From contig NZ_JAGIBI010000002.1 of assembly GCF_017744395.1 (NCBI RefSeq), positions 1 to 64,000 on the forward strand: a DNA stretch of 64,000 bases, in the 5' to 3' direction. This DNA comes from Herbaspirillum sp. (GTDB lineage: Bacteria > Pseudomonadota > Gammaproteobacteria > Burkholderiales > Burkholderiaceae_D). Position 1 is the stretch's first letter. Every line of letters starts with the position of its first letter. Positions 20,701 to 28,900 of this stretch are shown piece after piece. The notes under the pieces are model-generated. The model made no database searches, had not been told where the DNA came from, and worked only from the letters and a program-made list of their open reading frames with translations. Made by a program: the position numbers and the translations under genes.

Positions 20701-21933
20701 ATGTCCTGTGTTTTTCTTTTCATCAAGCGTGCCGCATTGGTTGCATTGGCCTGCCTGCTGTCGTTGCCGGGCCTGGCCGCGGCGCAGGACGACGGGCGGG
20801 GCAGGACGGTGCTGATCGGCTTTTCCGGGGCCTTGAGCGGCGCCTCGGAGACCTTCGGCAAGAGCATGGCCAACGCCGCTGAAATGGCGCTGGGGGAAAT
20901 CAACCGCCAGCAGCCCAGGATCGGCGGCCAGCGCGTCTTTTTCCGCTTGCTGCGCCAGGACGACCGCAACGATCCCGAGACCGCGGCGGCGGTCGCCAGG
21001 CAATTGCTGCGGGCCGGCGTGGTGGCGGTGATCGGCACGACCAGTTCCACTACCGCGCAAGCCGTCGCCAGGATTTATTCCGATGCCGGCGTGCCGATGC
21101 TGACGCCGGCGGCGAGCGCGGCGTCCTTGAGCGAGCAGGGCAACGGCGGTTTTTTTCGCCTGGTCGGACGGGATGACGAGGCGGCCGCCAACCTGATCGA
21201 ATACATGGCGCATAACATGAACATCCGCCGCATCGGGGTGGCGGATAACGGCTCCGTGTTCGGCATCGGCCTGGCGGGCGGCGTTGTCGAGCAGGCGCGC
21301 CGGATGGGCGTGAAGGTGGTGGCGCGCGAGAGCATCGGCTATACCAGCGACCTGCGGCAGATGGTGCGCAGCATGAAACAGCAGGGGGCCGAGGCGCTGT
21401 TCTTCGGCGGTTACAGCGCCCAGGCGGTGCTGTTGGCCCAGACCATCCAGCAGGAAGGCGGCGGCTTGCGATTGCTGCTGGCATCCAACGGCGCGGCCGG
21501 CGCCACTTACCTGATCGCCGCGCGCCTGGCATCCAACGGCGTGGTGGCGATCGAATCCGGCCTGCCGCCCCAGGAGCGGCCGGGCTGGCGGCGTTTCGAG
21601 GAAGAGTACCAGCAGCGCTTCGGCCTCGACATCTACGGCACGACGCCATTCGCCTACGACGCGGCGCAGGTGCTGGTGGCGGCCATGCGCCAGGCCAACA
21701 GCACCAATCCGCGCACGCTGATCGGGACGCTGCGCAAGATCGTCTTCAAGGGGCTCATGGGCGTGGTGGCGTTCGAGCCGGATGGCGAGTTGCGTTTCCC
21801 GGTCTTCACGGTCTACGAGGGGCAGGAACAGCGCTGGACGGCGTTGAAGACATACGAAGGCTACCATCCGGCGGTCGCCAATAGCGGCCCCGGAAAGTCC
21901 TACAATGCTAGCGCCGGGCAAGCCGGCCCCTGA
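20701..21933 (+). CDS. orphan amino-acid-type ABC substrate-binding protein
   Basis: A periplasmic binding protein of the LivJ/type-I fold (PF13458-like). I choose the ATG at 20701, which has GGGAG 6 bases upstream and gives 410 residues with a clean signal peptide (FLFIKRAALVALACLLSLPGLAAA, cleaved near residue 29). Family landmarks are GFSGALSGASETFGKSMANAAEMAL, VAVIGTTSSTTAQAVARIYSDAGVPMLTPAAS and TTPFAYDAAQVLVAAM. No permease or ATPase gene is adjacent; the next gene is a molybdopterin-domain protein 41 bases downstream. It may serve an importer encoded elsewhere or act as a sensor-linked binding protein. The ligand is unknown, perhaps a branched-chain amino acid or an aromatic compound. 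Confidence 0.85.
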   Translation: MSCVFLFIKRAALVALACLLSLPGLAAAQDDGRGRTVLIGFSGALSGASETFGKSMANAAEMALGEINRQQPRIGGQRVFFRLLRQDDRNDPETAAAVARQLLRAGVVAVIGTTSSTTAQAVARIYSDAGVPMLTPAASAASLSEQGNGGFFRLVGRDDEAAANLIEYMAHNMNIRRIGVADNGSVFGIGLAGGVVEQARRMGVKVVARESIGYTSDLRQMVRSMKQQGAEALFFGGYSAQAVLLAQTIQQEGGGLRLLLASNGAAGATYLIAARLASNGVVAIESGLPPQERPGWRRFEEEYQQRFGLDIYGTTPFAYDAAQVLVAAMRQANSTNPRTLIGTLRKIVFKGLMGVVAFEPDGELRFPVFTVYEGQEQRWTALKTYEGYHPAVANSGPGKSYNASAGQAGP

Positions 21934-21974
21934 ACCTTGGACAGGTTCCGGACCACGCCATGGAGAGGAAGAGC

Positions 21975-22571
21975 ATGAAGAAAAGGGATTTCCTGCGCAC
22001 CGCCGCCGCGTCGGCACTGGCTGCATCGGCCGCCGCGCCGTCGATGGCCGCAAGCGGCAAGCCGGCGCCGTCCGGCCCGGTGTTGCTGACGGTCACCGGC
22101 GAGATCGCCGCGCCCAACCGCGGCCCCATCGATCCGGCGTTGGACCAGATGATGCACAAGCAGAAGCTGGAGTTCGACAAGGCCCGCACCTTCGACTTCG
22201 CCGAGCTGGCGGCGCTGCCCGCGGTCGCCATCCGGCCCACGCTGGAATACGACGGCCAGCGCCATGCGCTGCGCGGTCCGCTGCTGGCCGATGTGATGCG
22301 CGCGGCCGGCGCCGATCCGGATGCGCAGGGCTATGTCCTGCGCGCCATCGACGGCTATGCGGTGATGGTGTCGCGCGAGGATGCGCTGAAGTACCGCTTC
22401 ATCGTCGCCACCCATCTGGACGGCAAGCCGATGCCGCTGGGCGGGTTGGGGCCGCTGTGGGCGGTGTACGAGGCCGATCGCTTCCCCGAGATGGCCGCGC
22501 GCCCGGTGACGGAGCGCTTCGGCCTGTGCCCCTGGGGCATCTATCACATCGCCGTGCGCAAGAAAGCCTAG
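21975..22571 (+). CDS. small exported molybdopterin-binding (SUOX-fold) domain protein
   Basis: The 198-residue protein has an N-terminal export signal (KKRDFLRTAAASALAASAA, KR rather than RR, cleaved near AMA-type ASMAA) followed by a single oxidoreductase molybdopterin-binding-like domain (PF00174 type). Supporting segments are LTVTGEI, TFDFAELAALP, YDGQRHALRGPLLADVMRAAGA and DGYAVMVSREDAL, with a C-terminal GLCPWGIYHIAV. The catalytic cysteine of sulfite-oxidase-family enzymes is not evident, so it may be a cofactor-free or binding version. GAGGA precedes the ATG at 21975 by 6 bases. It follows the binding-protein gene closely and may be co-transcribed. Confidence 0.78.
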   Translation: MKKRDFLRTAAASALAASAAAPSMAASGKPAPSGPVLLTVTGEIAAPNRGPIDPALDQMMHKQKLEFDKARTFDFAELAALPAVAIRPTLEYDGQRHALRGPLLADVMRAAGADPDAQGYVLRAIDGYAVMVSREDALKYRFIVATHLDGKPMPLGGLGPLWAVYEADRFPEMAARPVTERFGLCPWGIYHIAVRKKA

Positions 22572-22579
22572 GTGCCTGT

Positions 22580-24214
22580 TCAGACGTCGATGGCGCTGCC
22601 CGACTTCATGCGCTTGCGCAATTCGAACTTCTGGATCTTGCCGGTGGAGGTCTTGGGCAGCGGGCCGAAGTAGATCGCCTTGGGCGCCTTGAAGCCGGCC
22701 AGGTGGCCCTTGCAGAAATCGATCAGGGTTTGCGCATCTACCTGCGCGCCCTCTTTCAGCTCGACGAAGGCGCACGGCGTCTCGCCCCACTTCTCGTCCG
22801 GCTGCGCCACCACCGCCGCGGCCAGCACCGCCGGATGGCGGTACAGCACATCCTCCACCTCGACGCTGGAAATGTTCTCGCCGCCGGAGATGATGATGTC
22901 CTTGCTGCGGTCCTTGATCTTGATGTAGCCGTCGGCGTTGAGCACACCGAGGTCGCCGGTATGGAACCAGCCGCCGGCGAAGGCTTCCTGCGTGGCGCGG
23001 TCGTTCTTCAGGTAGCCCTTCATGCAGATGTTGCCGCGGAACATGATCTCGCCGATTTCCTCGCCGTCGGCCCGCACCGGCTGCATGGTGTCGGGCGAGA
23101 GCACGGTCACGCCCGACTGCAGGTGGTAGCGCACGCCCTGGCGCGACTTCAGCACCGCGCGTTCATCCACCGTCTTTTCGCTCCACTCGTCCTGTTCCGC
23201 GCATACCGCCGCCGGACCGTAGACTTCGGTCAGGCCGTACACGTGCGCCAGGTCGAACCGCATCGCTTCCATCTTTGCCAGCACCGCGGCCGGCGGCGGC
23301 GCGCCCGCCACCATGCCGCGCACCGGGCCGCGGATGCCGTCGCGCCATTGCTCGGGGGCGTTGGCCAGCGCGGCATGCACGATGGGCGCGGCGCAGTAGT
23401 GGCTGATGCCGTGCTCGCGGATCAGGTCGAACACCAGCTTCGGCTCGAACTTGCGCAGGCACACGTTCACGCCCGCGCGCGCGGCCACCGTCCACGGGAA
23501 GCACCAGCCGTTGCAGTGGAACATGGGCAGCGTCCACAGGTAGACCGGGTGCTTGGGCATGTCCCATTCGAGGATGTTGGAAACCGCATTGATGGCCGCG
23601 CCGCGATGGTGGTAGACCACGCCCTTGGGATCGCCGGTGGTGCCCGAAGTGTAGTTCAGCGCGATCGCATCCCATTCGTCGGCCGGCAATTGCCAGGCGA
23701 AGTTTTCATCGCCTTTGGCCAGCAGGGCCTCGTATTCGTAGTCGCCGAAAGGCTCTTCGGCAGCCGGCCCCAGTTCGTCATGGACTTCCACGATCTTCAG
23801 CGCCGGCAACTGCGCCTTGAGCTGGCGCGCCAGCGCGGCGAATTCGCTGTCGATCAGCAAAAGCTTCGCTTCGCCATGGCGCAGCATGAAGGCGATCGAT
23901 TCGGCATCGAGCCGGATGTTGAGCGCGTTCAATACCGCGCCCGCCATCGGCACGCCGAAGTGCGCTTCCACCATGGCCGGGGTGTTGGGCAGCATCGCTG
24001 CCACCGTGTCGTTCTTGCCCACGCCGAGCTGCCGCAGGGCGCTGGCCATGCGGCGCGTGCGGCGGTAGGTCTGGTCCCAGTCCTGGCGCAGCTTGCCATG
24101 CACGATCGCCAGGCGCTTGCCGTACACCTCGGCGGCGCGCGCGATGAAATCGATGGGGGTGAGTGCCGCGTAGTTGGCGGCGTTGCGGCCGAGGCCGGTG
24201 TCGAAATCTGCCAT
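22580..24214 (-). CDS. acyl-CoA ligase (AMP-forming, medium/long-chain type)
   Basis: A 544-residue member of the ANL superfamily that adenylates a carboxylic acid and transfers it to CoA. The ATP-binding motif YTSGTTGDPKGVVYHHRG, the motif YGLTEVYGP, the adenylate-binding GWFHTGDLGVLNADGYIKIKDR and the C-terminal catalytic lysine in PKTSTGKIQKFELR are all present. The closest families by feel are fatty-acid and methylthiopropionate (DmdB-like) ligases, but specificity is not readable. The start at 24214 (MADFDTGLGRN) has AGGAG upstream. It is transcribed divergently from a Crp/Fnr regulator across a 174-base gap. Confidence 0.93.
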   Translation of the reverse strand: MADFDTGLGRNAANYAALTPIDFIARAAEVYGKRLAIVHGKLRQDWDQTYRRTRRMASALRQLGVGKNDTVAAMLPNTPAMVEAHFGVPMAGAVLNALNIRLDAESIAFMLRHGEAKLLLIDSEFAALARQLKAQLPALKIVEVHDELGPAAEEPFGDYEYEALLAKGDENFAWQLPADEWDAIALNYTSGTTGDPKGVVYHHRGAAINAVSNILEWDMPKHPVYLWTLPMFHCNGWCFPWTVAARAGVNVCLRKFEPKLVFDLIREHGISHYCAAPIVHAALANAPEQWRDGIRGPVRGMVAGAPPPAAVLAKMEAMRFDLAHVYGLTEVYGPAAVCAEQDEWSEKTVDERAVLKSRQGVRYHLQSGVTVLSPDTMQPVRADGEEIGEIMFRGNICMKGYLKNDRATQEAFAGGWFHTGDLGVLNADGYIKIKDRSKDIIISGGENISSVEVEDVLYRHPAVLAAAVVAQPDEKWGETPCAFVELKEGAQVDAQTLIDFCKGHLAGFKAPKAIYFGPLPKTSTGKIQKFELRKRMKSGSAIDV

Positions 24215-24388
24215 GGTGCTGTCTCCTGATGATGCGTTTGCATTGTTCGTCTGCCTGCGGCCATCTCTTGTCATGGATGTGCGGCTGCTGGCGGGAAGGG
24301 TAGCACTGATGGAGTTTGCGCTTTGTCATCAGGGCGACAGGGCGCCCGTGCGACAATCGGGGCATATCGACAGGCAACGGCATCAGGC

Positions 24389-25063
24389 ATGGAGCAACAA
24401 TTATCGCAGCACGACTGGTTCTGCGCGCTGTCCGCTGAACATCGCCAGCTGGCGGCGGCGAGCGCCCAGCTGGCGCGCTTTCCCGCGGACTCGTTTATCG
24501 CCCGGCGCGGCGAGGCTTCCGGGCATTGGATCGGCGTGCAGGAGGGCTTGATCAAGCTCGCCGTCTACAGCGTCGACGGGCGCAGCAGCACGCTGTCGGG
24601 TGTGCCCGAAGGCGGCTGGTGCGGCGAGGGCAGCGTGATCAAGCGCGAGCCGCGTCGCTATGACGTGATCGCGCTGCGCACCTCGCACATCATGCTGGTG
24701 CCGGCCGATACCTTCCACCGCCTGATGGCCGAAAGCCTCCCGTTCAACTCCTTCGTGATCCGCCAACTGAACGAACGCATGGGGCAGTTCATCGCCACCG
24801 TGCAGAACGAGCGCCTGCTCGGCGTCGACGCGCGCGTGGCCCAGGCCATCGCCCAGTTGTTCCATCCGATGCTGTATCCGCGCACCTCGCCGGTGCTGGA
24901 ACTGTCTCAGGAAGAGATCGGCCTGCTGACCGGCTTGTCGCGCCAGCGTGTCAACCAGGCCATGCGAAAACTGGCCGGGCTGGGGCTGGTGGAGATTTCC
25001 TACCAGAGCATCCGCGTGGTCGACCTCGACGGCTTGCGCGCGTTCGGCATGGCTTCGCTGTGA
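24389..25063 (+). CDS. Crp/Fnr family transcriptional regulator
   Basis: A 224-residue regulator with an N-terminal cyclic-nucleotide-binding-like beta barrel (about 15-125: SFIARRGEASGHWIGVQEGLIKLAV, PEGGWCGEGSVI) and a C-terminal winged helix (about 150-215) with LSQEEIGLLTGLSRQRVNQAMRKLAGLGLVEI. The cysteine ligands of Fnr are absent and the cAMP phosphate-binding RxE pattern is not clear, so the effector is unknown. Its position opposite the acyl-CoA ligase suggests it controls that gene. The start at 24389 is the first Met before conserved sequence; the ribosome site is weak. Confidence 0.88.
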   Translation: MEQQLSQHDWFCALSAEHRQLAAASAQLARFPADSFIARRGEASGHWIGVQEGLIKLAVYSVDGRSSTLSGVPEGGWCGEGSVIKREPRRYDVIALRTSHIMLVPADTFHRLMAESLPFNSFVIRQLNERMGQFIATVQNERLLGVDARVAQAIAQLFHPMLYPRTSPVLELSQEEIGLLTGLSRQRVNQAMRKLAGLGLVEISYQSIRVVDLDGLRAFGMASL

Positions 25064-25144
25064 GTCGTATCATGGTCGCCGCGATGACAGTCTGCGGCCT
25101 GCCGCTGGCTTAACATCCATTACCGATACCGAGTTCACTACCCT

Positions 25145-25813
25145 ATGGCCATCGTCACCCACCATGCCTTGCTGCTGCGCGAACTGCGTTTCGCCGCGCC
25201 TGCGCGCGTGAAAGTGTGGAAGGGCGCGGCCACGCTCAAAAGCGGCGGCGTGGCGATCGGGCTGCGCGAAGGGGAGAGTTTCACGGTGCCGCCTTTCGTG
25301 CGTTTTTCCTGCTTCGCGCATCCGCGCCTGGCGCCGGGGCAGGCGCGCCCCGCGGTATGGTCGCTGGCGCTGGAGGCGCACGCCGGCCCCGAGATGGAAC
25401 GCGCCGCTGATGCCAGCAAGCCGTGGACCCGCAAGCTGGCCGCCGCCATCTTCGGCGAACCGGCCGCCGATTGGCGCGCCGCACGGGTAGCCGACATGTG
25501 GCAAGTCACGCCGGCCCGCCTGCGCGCCTTGCTGTTCGCCGAAGGCGAATCATTGCGCGCGCTGGTGCGCGAGCAGCGCGTGGCCAGGGCGCTGGCGCAA
25601 CTGGCGCGTATCGACGGTTCCGGTGGCGGTTTCGCCGACGCGGGGTTCGCTTCGGCCGCCGCCATGGCGCAGGCTTGCCAGGATGTCATCGGCTTGCCGC
25701 CGGAGATCGCGCAGCGCGCCATCGCGCTGCTGAGTCCGGCGCCGTTGCGGCAACCGGCCGCCGAACGCCACGGCGCCGCCTTGCGCCATCCGCGCTACCG
25801 CCCCTATTTCTGA
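25145..25813 (+). CDS. degenerate AraC-type helix-turn-helix protein
   Basis: A 222-residue protein. The N-terminal half (about 1-85) could be a small cupin-like sensor with [27 protein letters not shown]. The C-terminal half (about 105-190) has the layout of an AraC DNA-binding domain: a first helix-turn-helix [36 protein letters not shown] and a second region [24 protein letters not shown]. The usual GFSSQSYFSRxFKKxxGxTP signature of the second motif is poorly conserved. No partner gene is obvious; hisC follows 94 bases downstream on the same strand. Confidence 0.65.
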   Translation: MAIVTHHALLLRELRFAAPARVKVWKGAATLKSGGVAIGLREGESFTVPPFVRFSCFAHPRLAPGQARPAVWSLALEAHAGPEMERAADASKPWTRKLAAAIFGEPAADWRAARVADMWQVTPARLRALLFAEGESLRALVREQRVARALAQLARIDGSGGGFADAGFASAAAMAQACQDVIGLPPEIAQRAIALLSPAPLRQPAAERHGAALRHPRYRPYF

Positions 25814-25907
25814 TCCGGCCGCGGCGGTCGCCGCCGGCGCGCCAAGTTTGCTACCATCTGCGTTTCCTCTTCCATTCCCTTATTGCCCTGCACGGGCCGA
25901 TTTCCTC

Positions 25908-26984
25908 ATGAGCAAATTCTGGAGTCCCATCGTCAGTCGCCTGACGCCCTACACGCCGGGCGAGCAGCCCAAGATCGCCAACCTGGTCAAGCTCAACACC
26001 AATGAGAACCCGTACGGGCCGTCGCCGCGCGCGATCGAGGCGATTGCGCGCGAAGTGGCCGACAGCCTGCGCCTGTATCCCAACCCGGACGCCGAGCCGT
26101 TGAAGCAAGCCATCGCCCGCCGCCACGCCGCCGACGGCATCACGGTGCGCGAAGTGTTCGCCGGCAACGGTTCCGACGAAGTGCTGGCGCATGCCTTCCA
26201 CGCGCTGCTGCAGCATGGCAAGCCGATCCTGTTCCCGGACATCACCTACAGTTTCTACCCGACCTATTCCGGCCTGTACCAGGTCGACTATCGGGCGGTG
26301 CCGCTGGCTGACGACTTCAGCATCCGCGCCGACGATTACCTCGGCCATGGCGATGCCATCGGCGGCATCATCTTCCCCAACCCGAACGCGCCGACCGGCT
26401 GCCTGCTGCCGCTGGCGGAGGTCGAGCGCATCGTGCAGGGCAACCCGCAGCGGGTGGTGGTGGTGGATGAGGCTTATATCGATTTCGGCGGCGCCAGCGC
26501 GATTCCGCTGGTGCAGCGCTATCCCAACCTGCTGGTGGTGCAGACGCTGTCCAAGTCGCGCTCGCTGGCCGGCATGCGGGTCGGTTTCGCCGTCGGCCAC
26601 GCCGACCTGATCGATGCGCTGGAGCGGGTGAAGAACAGTTTCAATTCCTATCCGCTGGATCGCCCGGCGATTGCCGGCGCCACCGCTGCCATCGAAGACG
26701 AGGAATATTTCAGGAAGACTTGCGACATGGTCATCGCCAGTCGCGAAAAGCTGGTTGTATCGTTGAAGCAGCTCGGTTTCGACGTGCTGCCCTCGGCCGC
26801 CAACTTCGTGTTCGCGCGCCATCCGCAGCACGACGCGGCCAGGCTGGCGGCGGCCCTGCGCGGCGACGGCATCATCGTGCGCCACTTCGGCAGCGCGCGC
26901 ATCAGCCAGTTCCTGCGCATCACCATCGGCACCGACGAAGCTTGCGGCACTCTGGTGCAGGCGTTGCGGCGCCACCTCTCTTGA
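25908..26984 (+). CDS. hisC: histidinol-phosphate aminotransferase
   Basis: A 358-residue class-II fold-type-I PLP enzyme that converts histidinol phosphate and 2-oxoglutarate to imidazole-acetol phosphate and glutamate; relatives also transaminate aromatic amino acids. Family features are [18 protein letters not shown] near the N-terminus, the phosphate-site [18 protein letters not shown] and the PLP-lysine segment [19 protein letters not shown]. The start at 25908 ([12 protein letters not shown]) matches the family opening. No other his gene is nearby, so this is probably a second, stand-alone copy. A hairpin follows the stop. Confidence 0.93.
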   Translation: MSKFWSPIVSRLTPYTPGEQPKIANLVKLNTNENPYGPSPRAIEAIAREVADSLRLYPNPDAEPLKQAIARRHAADGITVREVFAGNGSDEVLAHAFHALLQHGKPILFPDITYSFYPTYSGLYQVDYRAVPLADDFSIRADDYLGHGDAIGGIIFPNPNAPTGCLLPLAEVERIVQGNPQRVVVVDEAYIDFGGASAIPLVQRYPNLLVVQTLSKSRSLAGMRVGFAVGHADLIDALERVKNSFNSYPLDRPAIAGATAAIEDEEYFRKTCDMVIASREKLVVSLKQLGFDVLPSAANFVFARHPQHDAARLAAALRGDGIIVRHFGSARISQFLRITIGTDEACGTLVQALRRHLS

Positions 26985-26992
26985 GCCGTCCG

Positions 26993-27025
26993 GCCATCCT
27001 GGTGAAAACCGGGATGGCGCTTATT
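26993..27025 (+). terminator. terminator after hisC, containing the left direct repeat
   Basis: An 11-bp stem (26993-27003 with 27008-27018, one T-G pair) capped by a GAAA loop is followed by CGCTTATT. The right arm and tail, 27009-27025, are an exact copy of 30283-30299. Confidence 0.7.
27009..27025 (+). repeat. 17-bp direct repeat, left copy
   Basis: CCGGGATGGCGCTTATT is identical to 30283-30299. The two copies bracket the gntR-asparaginase-MFS module exactly, 3,274 bases apart. Confidence 0.85.
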
Positions 27026-27048
27026 CCTTCAGAGGCAGCTATTGCCGC

Positions 27049-27753
27049 TCAATCGGGCTTTTCTGTTTCGACTTGTTCGATTGCCTTCACGATGATGCTG
27101 AGCGTTGCGTCCAGGTGATCCACTGTGTGACGCTTCACCGCAGCCATATCGCGTGCCTTATATTCATCCAGCATCTTTTGATGCTCGGCATTGCTGCGCT
27201 CAATATGCTCGGGTTTCATATAAATCGAAAGCGCAATATATGGCCCTGAGGCGTCGCGCAAGGACTTGATGAGATGGGCAAGACGCGTATCGCTTTGAGA
27301 GGCCCAGAGCGCCGCGTGGAATTCTATGTTTAGTTCGGTCCAGCGGGAGACATCGGTGGTTTCCGCCATTTCGGCATGCAGCGCTTCTGCCAGGGCAATG
27401 TCTTCGTTACGCATCGAATCCATCACTCTCTCGACCATGAGCGTCTCAAGGGATTTTCTCAACCCATAGAGTTCACGGGCGTCTTCAATCGTGAGGCCGC
27501 GCACTACCGCTCCGCGGTGGACGTCGAAAAACACCAGTCCTTCCGAGACCAAAGAACGCAGCGCTTCACGAATCGGCGTGGTAGACACATCCAGCCGGCG
27601 CGCCAACTCGTCCTGGCGAAGCCGGTCTCCCGCTTTTAATTTCCCTTGGAGAATTTCAGCGCGAAGGCTTTCAATGGCATACAGGTATGCCGTACGCGGC
27701 CGCCGCGCCGGCTGCCGCGTCACTTTTTTGGGGATGGGGGAAGCCTGTTCCAC
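27049..27753 (-). CDS. GntR/FadR-type (FCD) transcriptional regulator
   Basis: A 234-residue regulator with an N-terminal winged helix (about 22-88: LRAEILQGKLKAGDRLRQDELARRLDVSTTPIREALRSLVSEGLV, the canonical GntR motif) and a C-terminal FCD sensor domain (about 95-225) with the helical metal-ligand pattern including NIEFH and a late HTVDHL. FCD proteins usually bind carboxylic acids. It lies 18 bases after the asparaginase gene on the same strand, so both form an operon, and a 25-bp palindrome in the divergent promoter region is its likely operator. Probable effector: aspartate, asparagine or a related acid (inference). Confidence 0.92.
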   Translation of the reverse strand: MEQASPIPKKVTRQPARRPRTAYLYAIESLRAEILQGKLKAGDRLRQDELARRLDVSTTPIREALRSLVSEGLVFFDVHRGAVVRGLTIEDARELYGLRKSLETLMVERVMDSMRNEDIALAEALHAEMAETTDVSRWTELNIEFHAALWASQSDTRLAHLIKSLRDASGPYIALSIYMKPEHIERSNAEHQKMLDEYKARDMAAVKRHTVDHLDATLSIIVKAIEQVETEKPD

Positions 27754-27771
27754 GGGGAGAGAGTGTGCGAA

Positions 27772-28779
27772 TTAGTGGCTTCGGAGTTTACACCAATTCG
27801 ATACCGACTCCCCAACGCGGCCGGGCTCTACGCCCGCCGCGATCAAGGCGACCACCAACAGGCGCGCTTTGATTGCGGACAGCCATCCGCCCATATGCGC
27901 TCCCCGTCGAATCAGATCCATTTCGGCGCCGACATATCCATAGGTCTTCGAGGCTGTCGAACCGCTCGCCGCTCTCGTCGTGATAAACACGGGAATGTGT
28001 GCCGCCAGATTCGCAATGCGCTCTGCGAAGTCGTAGGACACATGTCCGGCCCCGGTCGCCGCGACGATGATCGAAGCGTATCCATTGTCGGCCGCCAAAC
28101 TCGCCAGTTCGCCACCATCCCCCAACGATGCGGGAATGATCGCGACTTTGGGCCAGACACCTTGGGGAAATGGAATGGGAGCGGGCCGCGAACCCGGCGG
28201 ATGGAAATATGCCGGAGTCCCCTCCACCAAGCGTGCGGCGACGCCGCCGTCTCCCGAGGAGAACGCTCCCGTTGACAATGAATCCGCCTTGGTCACCCAC
28301 CGGGCTTCGTGCACGGTGTCGTTCATCACCACCAGTACGCCTCGTCCAACGCTCTGCGCATCCACGGCCGTTTGCACCGCCGCAAGCAGATTGGCGGGGC
28401 CATCGGCGCCCGCTGCGCTGGCGCCTCTCATCGCTCCCGTCAGAACCAGCGGCTGGGGGTATCGCCAATACAAGTCCAGGAAAAAGGCCGACTCTTCCAA
28501 GGTATCCGTTCCCTGGGTCAAGACGATCCCGTGCGCGCCATCTTCTACCTGCTTTTCGGCCCACGCCAAAACCGCCATCAAGTCATCGAAGGACAGCGAT
28601 GCACTCGGCAGCTGCCTTAAGGACTCCGCTCTCAGATTGGCGATGCCTGAGATGCCGGGGGCGGACTGAGCCAGCTGCGCGGCATCCAGAGTCGGAACAA
28701 TTCCTCCTTCGCTGGATGGGGTCATGCTGATGGTCCCGCCCAGTGAAGCGACGGCGACGATCGGGAGAGAGTTGGGCAT
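27772..28779 (-). CDS. L-asparaginase
   Basis: A 335-residue asparaginase of the bacterial type I/II superfamily hydrolysing asparagine to aspartate and ammonia. Catalytic elements are the N-terminal threonine in SLGGTISM, the second-site HGIVLTQGTDTLEES (Thr-Asp pair) and the lysine region VTKADSLSTGAF. There is no signal peptide, so it is predicted cytoplasmic. I start at the ATG at 28779 because AGGA lies 8 bases upstream, whereas the in-frame ATGs at 28785 and 28803 are too close to it or lack a site. It is divergent from an MFS importer and upstream of gntR, suggesting uptake plus deamidation of asparagine or a related amide. Confidence 0.92.
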   Translation of the reverse strand: MPNSLPIVAVASLGGTISMTPSSEGGIVPTLDAAQLAQSAPGISGIANLRAESLRQLPSASLSFDDLMAVLAWAEKQVEDGAHGIVLTQGTDTLEESAFFLDLYWRYPQPLVLTGAMRGASAAGADGPANLLAAVQTAVDAQSVGRGVLVVMNDTVHEARWVTKADSLSTGAFSSGDGGVAARLVEGTPAYFHPPGSRPAPIPFPQGVWPKVAIIPASLGDGGELASLAADNGYASIIVAATGAGHVSYDFAERIANLAAHIPVFITTRAASGSTASKTYGYVGAEMDLIRRGAHMGGWLSAIKARLLVVALIAAGVEPGRVGESVSNWCKLRSH

Positions 28780-28818
28780 ATTCATTGTCCTTTTGTTAAT
28801 CAACTAAACCGGTTGCGT

Positions 28819-28843
28819 CAGATTATATATTATATATAATCTG
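28819..28843. promoter_or_regulatory. perfect 25-bp palindromic operator
   Basis: Two perfect 12-bp arms, CAGATTATATAT and its reverse complement, flank a single central T at 28831. The site sits 40 bases upstream of the asparaginase ATG and 58 bases upstream of the MFS ATG. It is very AT-rich in GC-rich surroundings. The adjacent GntR/FCD protein is the obvious candidate to bind it and to repress both directions. Confidence 0.8.
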
Positions 28844-28900
28844 GCCTGAGTACGAAGATTACGGGTAATTACGTGACGAAAATGTTGATAAGGAGGAAGT

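Noticed and set aside
21905-24229. 774-codon plus-strand frame across the molybdopterin-domain and acyl-CoA ligase genes
   Set aside because: It is antisense to a complete ligase gene and out of phase with the small protein; composition is typical of shadow frames.
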